Assembly: GCA_947483345.1 (NCBI GenBank)
Contig: CANKNL010000056.1
Coordinates: 1 to 13,258 of the forward strand
Source: Chitinophagaceae bacterium
GTDB taxonomy: Bacteria; Bacteroidota; Bacteroidia; Chitinophagales; Chitinophagaceae
Reading direction: 5' to 3'
DNA: 13,258 nucleotides
Below are positions 1 to 4,871 of the stretch, in pieces. Under the pieces are notes generated by a model that saw nothing but the letters and a program-made list of their open reading frames with translations, had not been told where the DNA came from and did not search any database. Position 1 is the first letter of the stretch. Each line of letters opens with the position of its first letter. Made by a program: the position numbers and the translations under genes.

Positions 1-627
1 ACCTATCGTAACCTGTCAAACAGTAATCCGTATTTAAAAACCATAACAAGGCAGTTGAATACTAAAGAAACTGAGTATTATGGTGGCATAAAAGGAACGC
101 TTGGCAAGCATTTTAATTTTAATGCCAAAGCCGGATATGTGACTTATGAAAATCTGCCATTCTTTATTAATGATACGGCAACGGATAATAAAGCTTTTGT
201 AATTAGTAATGAAGCCAAAGTGAAAAATTTTAAAGTTCATGGGGATGTCAGTTATATCAATACCGAAAAGTTTACCGTAACAGCAGGGGTTACGTTTAAT
301 GGGTATACCGGCATGCAAAGCAACGCCAGGGCATGGCATACTATACCGATGGAATTTACCAGCTCTTTGCGTTGGTGGGCCTATAAGCAGATTTTGTTAA
401 AGGCTGATTTTTATGCTTTTGGTGCCGGGCATTATCTGGATAAAGGCAACATCAGTAAAAGCTATAAGCCGGGCTCTGATTTAAGTGCCGGTGCAGAATT
501 CAAGATTAATAAAACCTTTAGTGCCTGGTTGGATGTAAATAATATTTTGAATACTAAATATGAGCGCTGGCATAATTACGAAGTATATGGATTGAATTTG
601 ATGGGTGGGGTTAGGGTTAATTTTTAG
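1..627 (+). CDS. TonB-dependent receptor-like outer-membrane beta-barrel, C-terminal part
   Basis: The reading frame is open from base 1, so the gene begins upstream and only its last 208 residues are here. Amphipathic strands alternate with polar loops throughout. Near the end comes the segment FSAWLDVNNILNTKYERW, and the protein finishes GGVRVNF with a terminal phenylalanine. The 'v-N(i/l)lntkYe' strand plus a terminal aromatic residue is typical of TonB-dependent receptor barrels, where the last aromatic helps recognition by the BAM machinery. The role would be energised uptake of a ligand across the outer membrane. The plug domain and TonB box are outside the window, so substrate and subfamily cannot be given. 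An internal TTG at 55 is not a real start because the frame continues upstream. It is probably not co-transcribed with the next gene, which lies 143 bp away behind its own promoter-like box. Confidence 0.82.
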   Translation, partial: TYRNLSNSNPYLKTITRQLNTKETEYYGGIKGTLGKHFNFNAKAGYVTYENLPFFINDTATDNKAFVISNEAKVKNFKVHGDVSYINTEKFTVTAGVTFNGYTGMQSNARAWHTIPMEFTSSLRWWAYKQILLKADFYAFGAGHYLDKGNISKSYKPGSDLSAGAEFKINKTFSAWLDVNNILNTKYERWHNYEVYGLNLMGGVRVNF

Positions 628-640
628 GAGCCCCTCCTAA
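624..640. repeat. Perfect hairpin overlapping the receptor stop codon
   Basis: A 7-bp perfect inverted repeat (TTAGGAG / CTCCTAA) with a 3-base loop spans the TAG stop codon at 625-627. No T-run follows, so it is not a standard intrinsic terminator. It may protect the 3' end of the transcript or may be a chance palindrome. Confidence 0.35.
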
Positions 641-672
641 GACCTCACGAGTGAGAACGGTAAAATGACCGC

Positions 673-721
673 TCAACGGTTACCATGTTATTGGCTTAGA
701 TCTAAAACAGGTAACCCTTGA
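673..721. repeat. Imperfect inverted repeat between receptor and HU gene
   Basis: Arms TCAACGGTTACC (673-684) and GGTAACCCTTGA (710-721) pair over 12 bp with a single C-C mismatch. The 25-base spacer contains the perfect 10-base palindrome TTAGATCTAA (696-705). The element lies between the end of the receptor gene and the promoter-like box of the HU gene. It could be the receptor's terminator or an operator, but there is no T-tract, so the role is unknown. Confidence 0.4.
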
Positions 722-757
722 AGGGAGTTGGCAGGTGCTATGAGGCCTCTTTTTCTC

Positions 758-765
758 TATCTTTG
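758..765 (+). promoter_or_regulatory. Bacteroidota -7 promoter box TATCTTTG
   Basis: TATCTTTG matches the Bacteroidota primary-sigma -7 consensus TAnnTTTG exactly. Only five bases (TTCCG) separate it from the ATG at 771. A start site at the usual distance would fall at or next to the ATG, so the mRNA would be leaderless or nearly so. I see no TTG at 17-23 bases upstream; the nearest TTG is 27 bases away, so the -33 element is missing or degenerate. Confidence 0.5.
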
Positions 766-770
766 TTCCG

Positions 771-1370
771 ATGCAAAAGCAAATCGCTTCATACCTGTTT
801 CAAAATAAAAGCTGTCCGTTGCCTGGCTTAGGTACGCTGTCTGTTTTTATTACAGGTGCCAAATCAGATTTTACAAATAAAATGATTGCCCCACCCACAC
901 CTGTTATTCAGTTTGTAACAAATGAGACTGATGCAAATGGTTTACTGGATTATTTGTCAGCAACAACTGGGGCCAGTAAATATGAAGTAACGGAGGCTCT
1001 TGATTATTTTTGTGATACCATTAAAAAAGAATTGACCGATTACTCTACTGTAAAAATTAATTACATCGGTACGCTTATTGTGGATGCTTCTGGCAAAATT
1101 AATTTTAAACAGGAAGCATTGCCGGCCACGTTTTTGCAACCGGTTTTTGCCGAGCGGGTCATTCACCCCGATGCTGAGCATCAAATTTTGGTAGGGGATA
1201 AAGAAACGACCAATACGGTCATGACTGACTTTTTTAGTGAAACACCGGAAGTAAAAAACCGCTGGTGGATCTGGGCCATTATATTGGGCGTAATCGGTTT
1301 GCTAACCCTGATTATTTATTTTACTGAACTACATGGCACTTCATCTTTTGGTAATGCCATAAAAATTTAA
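771..1370 (+). CDS. CCDC81-type HU-domain protein with one membrane helix
   Basis: A 199-residue protein. The N-terminal half matches the Bacteroidota CCDC81-type HU pattern: a short helix (QKQIASYLF), LPGLGTL, then DFTNKMIAPPTPVIQF (about residues 33-48). A second HU-like unit follows (about 60-120), with helices around LLDYLSATTGASKYEVTEAL and a turn at INYIGTL. HU folds bind DNA in classical members; the CCDC81 class is thought to act at the cell envelope or on other ligands. After a polar linker, residues 165-184 (WWIWAIILGVIGLLTLIIYF) form one transmembrane helix, followed by only 15 residues. Many relatives carry a C-terminal SPOR domain that binds peptidoglycan; none is visible here. 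By this arrangement the HU units are probably cytoplasmic and the short tail periplasmic, which is an inference. The downstream methyltransferase starts 7 bp after the stop, so the two are very likely co-transcribed. Confidence 0.85.
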   Translation: MQKQIASYLFQNKSCPLPGLGTLSVFITGAKSDFTNKMIAPPTPVIQFVTNETDANGLLDYLSATTGASKYEVTEALDYFCDTIKKELTDYSTVKINYIGTLIVDASGKINFKQEALPATFLQPVFAERVIHPDAEHQILVGDKETTNTVMTDFFSETPEVKNRWWIWAIILGVIGLLTLIIYFTELHGTSSFGNAIKI

Positions 1371-1377
1371 TGCATTC

Positions 1378-2265
1378 ATGATCCATTATAAAAACTGCCC
1401 TGTTTGTAAAAGTGAATTGATACAAGAACAGCTTGTTGCTAAGGATTTTACTGTTACTAAAAATATTTTTCCTATCTGGCAATGTAATGCCTGCACAGCC
1501 AGGTTTACACAGGATGTACCGGAGCAGGATGCCATTGGAGCCTATTATGCATCGGATAATTATATATCTCACAGCGATACCAAAAAGGGAATCATCAATA
1601 GCCTGTATCACCTGGTACGAAAAAGTACATTACTGTCTAAAAGAAGATTAGTGATTAATGAAACAGGCGTAGTGAAAGGATCGATATTGGATATTGGTTG
1701 CGGTACCGCCGCTTTTCTGCATACCATGAAAGAGGCCGACTGGGCCATAACCGGTTTAGAACCTGATTCAGCGGCCAGAGCAAAGGCTGCCGAACTATAT
1801 CAAATTCAGCCGCAGGAATCTGCTAAATTAGGTGAATTGAAACCCGCATCGTATCATGCCATTACAATGTGGCATGTGCTGGAACATGTGCATGAATTAC
1901 ATGACTACATTAAACAAATAGCTGAATTACTTGCGCCCGGCGGAAAACTTTTTATTGCTGTACCCAACTACTGCTCCACTGATGCTACCATTTATAAAGC
2001 TGATTGGGCAGCCTATGATGTTCCCCGTCACCTATACCATTTTTCGCCACTGAGCATCGAAAAATTAATATCCATGCATGGCCTTAAACTGGATAAAGTT
2101 AAACCCATGTGGTTTGATAGTTTTTATGTGAGTATGTTAAGTGAGCAAAATAAAGATGGTAAAGGTAATATGATCAAAGCTTTGTTTAATGGACTGGTAT
2201 CAAATTTAAAAGCCTGGGGTGATGTGAGAAAATGCAGTTCTGTTATTTATGTGATCAGTAAGTAG
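1378..2265 (+). CDS. Zinc-ribbon class I SAM-dependent methyltransferase
   Basis: A 295-residue cytoplasmic protein. Cys7-x2-Cys10 and Cys36-x2-Cys39 make an N-terminal four-cysteine zinc ribbon. The Rossmann methyltransferase domain follows: motif I LDIGCGT at 104-110 binds S-adenosylmethionine, WHVLEHV sits at about 165-171, and LLAPGGKLFIAVPN comes after it. Overall it fits the Methyltransf_23-like group. The C-terminal segment (WAAYDVPRHLYHFSPLSIEKL) resembles Bacteroidota homologues and methyltransferases with small-molecule, quinone-like or sugar substrates. The acceptor cannot be read from the sequence. Zinc-ribbon methyltransferases acting on rRNA and on nucleotide sugars both exist, so either remains possible. 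The start ATG lies 7 bp after the HU-gene stop with no strong ribosome binding site, which suggests translation linked to the upstream gene. It ends convergently with the cyclotransferase gene, 96 bp away, and I see no clear terminator in that gap. Confidence 0.9.
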   Translation: MIHYKNCPVCKSELIQEQLVAKDFTVTKNIFPIWQCNACTARFTQDVPEQDAIGAYYASDNYISHSDTKKGIINSLYHLVRKSTLLSKRRLVINETGVVKGSILDIGCGTAAFLHTMKEADWAITGLEPDSAARAKAAELYQIQPQESAKLGELKPASYHAITMWHVLEHVHELHDYIKQIAELLAPGGKLFIAVPNYCSTDATIYKADWAAYDVPRHLYHFSPLSIEKLISMHGLKLDKVKPMWFDSFYVSMLSEQNKDGKGNMIKALFNGLVSNLKAWGDVRKCSSVIYVISK

Positions 2266-2361
2266 ACAAATAGAATTAATTTAATTGCGCGCCAACAAAT
2301 ATAATATCAGGCAAAGCATTCAGGCTCCAGGTCCTCTTCTGAGGGCGAAAGAAGGGAAAGG

Positions 2362-3174
2362 TTAATTCAACTTCAACTCAAATAGTTTTGGCCAGCGTTT
2401 TCCGGTAATCAGGAATTTATGTGTTGCAGAATCATACGCAATGCCATTAAAATAATCCGTTCGGTCTGTTATTTTATCAGCAAAAAACTTTTCTTTTATG
2501 CCGGTGAAATCCATTTTACCTACTACAAATCCGCTTGCCGGATCTATCTTAACAATAATATCTGATTGATAAATATTGGCAAAAACATAGCCTTCAATAT
2601 ATTCTAATTCATTTAAGTTATAAACCGGACTTCCATTTTCAGTTACACCGATGGTGCTTTTTAATCTGAAATCATCTGCATTTACAAAATATAGTTTTGC
2701 CGATCCGTCGCTGATGATTAATTCGTTACCGTTATTGGTTAGCCCCCATCCTTCATAAGGCCATTTAATGGTTTTTATAGGTGTTTCAATATTAGGTATA
2801 TCATACACATAAACGATATTATTCTTCCAGGTTAGTTGATACAGTTTATTTTTAAATATGGTAATACCTTCGCCAAAAATAGCAGCGCTGCCCATCATAT
2901 GTTTCTTTTCTACTTTACCGGTTTTATAATCTGTAATTCGTAAAGAGGAGGCTTCGAAATCGCCAGTACCTTCATACAGTTTGCCTTTATAAAATTCGAG
3001 TCCCTGTGTATAGGCACTGGTATCATGTGGGTATTCAGCCACAATGGTATAAGGGATAGCTGGTGTTTTTGCAGGCACAATGCCGGGATCTAAAGGGCCA
3101 TCAGTATCATCCGTATTTGAACAGGCGGCTAAAATAACCAATGCCAGAATCGCTGAATATCTTTTCATCATCAT
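2362..3174 (-). CDS. Glutaminyl-peptide cyclotransferase, lipoprotein
   Basis: This enzyme converts N-terminal glutamine (and slowly glutamate) of peptides to pyroglutamate. The 270-residue product matches the plant/bacterial five-bladed-propeller family (Glu_cyclase_2), not the zinc-dependent animal type. Diagnostic segments are YTQGLEFYKGKLYEGTGDF (55-73), SSLRITDYKTGKV, GEGITIFKNKLYQLTWKN, GWGLTNNG, LNELEYIEGYVFANIY, NGIAYDSATHKFLITGKRWP and the C-terminal KLFELKLN. The length is normal for the family. A lipoprotein signal runs MMMKRYSAILALVILAAC, with the lipid-bearing cysteine at residue 18. The following SNTDDTD is acidic and resembles Bacteroidota surface-export signals (inference). 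I start at the ATG at 3174, the first of three consecutive ATGs. An in-frame extension to 3237 would put 21 odd residues before the signal peptide and would begin upstream of the promoter at 3189-3218. Confidence 0.92.
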   Translation of the reverse strand: MMMKRYSAILALVILAACSNTDDTDGPLDPGIVPAKTPAIPYTIVAEYPHDTSAYTQGLEFYKGKLYEGTGDFEASSLRITDYKTGKVEKKHMMGSAAIFGEGITIFKNKLYQLTWKNNIVYVYDIPNIETPIKTIKWPYEGWGLTNNGNELIISDGSAKLYFVNADDFRLKSTIGVTENGSPVYNLNELEYIEGYVFANIYQSDIIVKIDPASGFVVGKMDFTGIKEKFFADKITDRTDYFNGIAYDSATHKFLITGKRWPKLFELKLN

Positions 3175-3188
3175 GTTAATAATATAAA

Positions 3189-3218
3189 CAAAAATAGGGA
3201 ACTGTTTTGTTGCAACAA
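3189..3218 (-). promoter_or_regulatory. Promoter of the cyclotransferase gene
   Basis: Read on the minus strand, TTG (3218-3216), a 19-base spacer, then TATTTTTG (3196-3189). This matches the Bacteroidota promoter TTTG-N19-TAnnTTTG in the -7 box and spacing, and the -33 box is ATTG. It lies 14 bases upstream of the ATG at 3174, predicting a very short leader. It is the best complete promoter in the window, and it supports the 3174 start over any longer N terminus. Confidence 0.65.
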
Positions 3219-3301
3219 TCCTTACCTGATAAAACAATGTAAATATTTAGTTAAGTAATCCGTTGGTAACTGATTTTAATGCCTCATCAAGGCAAAAGAC
3301 C

Positions 3302-3317
3302 TGCCTGCCGTTAGGCA
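3302..3317. repeat. Short palindrome TGCCT-N6-AGGCA
   Basis: TGCCT (3302-3306) and AGGCA (3313-3317) flank GCCGTT. The sequence resembles CCTGCCTGCCGGCAGGCAGG-like palindromes that I recall as dispersed in Bacteroidota genomes. Only one copy is in the window, so its repetitive nature is not shown here. Confidence 0.35.
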
Positions 3318-3352
3318 AGGTTGGTAGAAAAGTTAAAGCAATAATCTAAAAT

Positions 3353-3392
3353 TGCCGTAGGCACGATAGACTGTTGTATCATGCCTACGGCA
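3353..3392. terminator. Strong inverted repeat, likely bidirectional terminator
   Basis: The perfect 11-bp arms TGCCGTAGGCA (3353-3363) and TGCCTACGGCA (3382-3392) continue, after one C-A mismatch, into GATA/TATC, leaving an 8-base loop. Read on the minus strand it lies about 75 bases beyond the dehydrogenase stop and is followed by ATTTTAGATTATT. On the plus strand TTTATTTG follows. The best reading is a transcription terminator for the dehydrogenase gene. A dispersed palindromic element is the alternative, since other palindromes lie on both sides. Confidence 0.5.
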
Positions 3393-3428
3393 TTTATTTG
3401 TCCTTGCTTCTGTTTCAACCAATGTATC

Positions 3429-3442
3429 GTCCCTAATGGGAC
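3429..3442. repeat. Hairpin GTCCC-TAAT-GGGAC
   Basis: A perfect 5-bp stem with a four-base loop, 27 bases downstream of the dehydrogenase stop codon. There is no T-tract on either side. The form 'cGTCCCTAnnGGGACt' resembles short palindromes I recall as recurrent between Bacteroidota genes, but this window holds one copy only. Confidence 0.35.
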
Positions 3443-3468
3443 TAAGCCAAATCACTTTGTAAACGAAT

Positions 3469-4593
3469 TTAATTAAAAAGGCTTTCTGTTTTCCGGTAAA
3501 TAATATTTCTTGTGCTTAAATAGTTTAAAATGAAGTTGAAACAGTTTTCATCCTTGCCCACTAACTCCGGTGGAAAAACCCCTTTTTCTGTAAACAACTT
3601 TTCGATCAGCAAATTCAAGGCCGCCGTACAGGTATAGCCTGTTGTGCGGCTCATAGAGGAGGTTTGTGTTACTGCATCATACACGTCATACAGATCGTAA
3701 CAGATTGTTTTTTCTGCATCAGTTATTTTTATCTGCATCAGCGTAAATTCTGCTTCATTTTCTCCCAGTTTCCATTGGTCAAATAAAAGGGCTGAAGTAA
3801 ATTCCAATGGGGAAATAGATTGTCCTTTAACAGATATAGGTTCCGGACTTAAAAATCCGGCTTTGATCAAACTCTGCATCAATGCAATATGCCCGGGATA
3901 ACGCAATGTTTTTTCCTTCATGTTGGGGATATGCCCCATCGTAAATAAAATAGAACGCAGGCCATCTGTATTAAAAGATTCAAGTGTGCCCACCTGCTCA
4001 AAATCAATAAGCTCTGCATCACTTAGTGCAGGCTTAGTTATAATATGACTGTTCTCAACATAACGGGCAGGCCTGGTGTATTCTTCAAGTACATCAATGG
4101 GAGAAAAGGGCGCTTTGTATTCAAAAGGAAAAATTCTTTTTAAAGGAAGTCCGCCTACCAGGCACTCAAAATTAGTGATTGTCATTCGCTCATTATGGTA
4201 GCCTAAAATCAGGTTACTCATCCCGGGCGCCACACCGCAATCAACAATTGCTGTAACCTGATTTTCTTTGGCCAGTGCATTTAAATCCAATGCATTCTCG
4301 GGAAAAAATGAAATGTCCACCACATTTTTTTTAGCGTTGATGATCGCTTCCAGAGTCAGGTATCCCATAAAACCCGGCACGGCAGAAATGATAAAATCGA
4401 ATCCTTTTAGCATGGATTCGTATTGGCTATAATTACGCAGATCGGTTTTAATGGTTTTTATGGCATCATTTTTTTGTGTAAGCAGTTGCAATGCATCACC
4501 ACTTACATCAAAAGACGTGACATTGTATTTTGCTGCTAAATCCAGAGCCATGGCACGTCCTACCATACCAGCGCCTAATATTGCTATTTGCAT
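3469..4593 (-). CDS. Saccharopine dehydrogenase family oxidoreductase, lysine 6-dehydrogenase-like
   Basis: A 374-residue cytoplasmic enzyme. The N-terminal Rossmann fold shows GAGMVG (8-12 core, starting at residue 7) and an acidic residue at the end of the second strand (Asp29 in TSFDVSG), which favours NAD+ over NADP+. DCGVAPGMSN (118-127), VGGLP (146-150), SPIDVLEEYTRPA, TLESFNTDG, MKEKTLRYPGH and the C-terminal MSRTTGYTCTAA...GVFPPE follow in the order I remember for L-lysine 6-dehydrogenases and other single-domain saccharopine-dehydrogenase relatives. Lysine dehydrogenase would deaminate lysine oxidatively at the epsilon position. True saccharopine dehydrogenase (reductase) and carboxynorspermidine synthase belong to the same superfamily, so the substrate is not certain. 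The ATG at 4593 gives the Rossmann motif its normal position close to the N terminus. No promoter box with the TAnnTTTG consensus is visible upstream. Both flanking genes on this strand are more than 270 bp away, so it is probably monocistronic. Confidence 0.83.
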   Translation of the reverse strand: MQIAILGAGMVGRAMALDLAAKYNVTSFDVSGDALQLLTQKNDAIKTIKTDLRNYSQYESMLKGFDFIISAVPGFMGYLTLEAIINAKKNVVDISFFPENALDLNALAKENQVTAIVDCGVAPGMSNLILGYHNERMTITNFECLVGGLPLKRIFPFEYKAPFSPIDVLEEYTRPARYVENSHIITKPALSDAELIDFEQVGTLESFNTDGLRSILFTMGHIPNMKEKTLRYPGHIALMQSLIKAGFLSPEPISVKGQSISPLEFTSALLFDQWKLGENEAEFTLMQIKITDAEKTICYDLYDVYDAVTQTSSMSRTTGYTCTAALNLLIEKLFTEKGVFPPELVGKDENCFNFILNYLSTRNIIYRKTESLFN

Positions 4594-4649
4594 AAAAAAG
4601 TTTATTTAAATCCTTTATGAGGATATGATGAAATGAAATCTGTGAGCCA

Positions 4650-4706
4650 GAGCTTGTCAACGGCTGTTAACTACATGTAGGGCTAAGGCTTCAACAAGCT
4701 CAGCCT
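4650..4706. repeat. Inverted pair of REP-like sequences
   Basis: GAGCTTGT (4650-4657) and ACAAGCTC (4694-4701) are perfect inverted copies 36 bases apart. The right copy is part of AGGCTTCAACAAGCTCAGCCT (4686-4706), which resembles a 'GGCTTCGACAAGCTCAGCC' sequence I recall as dispersed in many genomes. The left copy (CCAGAGCTTGTCAACGGCTG, 4647-4666) looks like a decayed version in the opposite orientation. The spacer also contains the 10-base palindrome CTACATGTAG (4671-4680). No coding potential is seen in this gap. Confidence 0.45.
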
Positions 4707-4816
4707 AACACGGTATTTAGGCAATGGGCGAAGTGCCATTCATCATAATGGATATATAGGCAGAGAGCCTGTAGAAGTGTGCGTATGTAGGTTGTATAAT
4801 CAAGATTTATTTTTGT

Positions 4817-4849
4817 AAGTCATCAGCAATTTTACATCGCTGATGACTT
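4817..4849. terminator. Hairpin downstream of the S46 peptidase gene
   Basis: The perfect 11-bp arms AAGTCATCAGC (4817-4827) and GCTGATGACTT (4839-4849) enclose an 11-base loop. It sits 23 bases beyond the peptidase stop and is the only terminator candidate for that gene. The T-rich run (TTTTTACTTTTGATTTTT) follows it on the plus strand, whereas on the minus strand, where the gene is read, the stem is followed by ACAAAAATAAATC. Its geometry is therefore canonical for plus-strand transcripts and poor for the gene it ends. Confidence 0.45.
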
Positions 4850-4871
4850 TTTACTTTTGATTTTTAACTTT

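Noticed and set aside
55..57. TTG as the start of the receptor gene
   Set aside because: The frame is open to base 1, and a 190-residue protein would be only a piece of the barrel.
3175..3237. N-terminal extension of the cyclotransferase to 3237
   Set aside because: It would place 21 residues before a clear lipoprotein signal and begin upstream of the promoter at 3189-3218.
4795..4815. TATAAT (4795-4800) and TATTTTTG (4808-4815) as a plus-strand promoter
   Set aside because: The first is not the Bacteroidota consensus, the second lacks a -33 box at proper spacing, and both are expected by chance in such AT-rich DNA. No gene follows on this strand.
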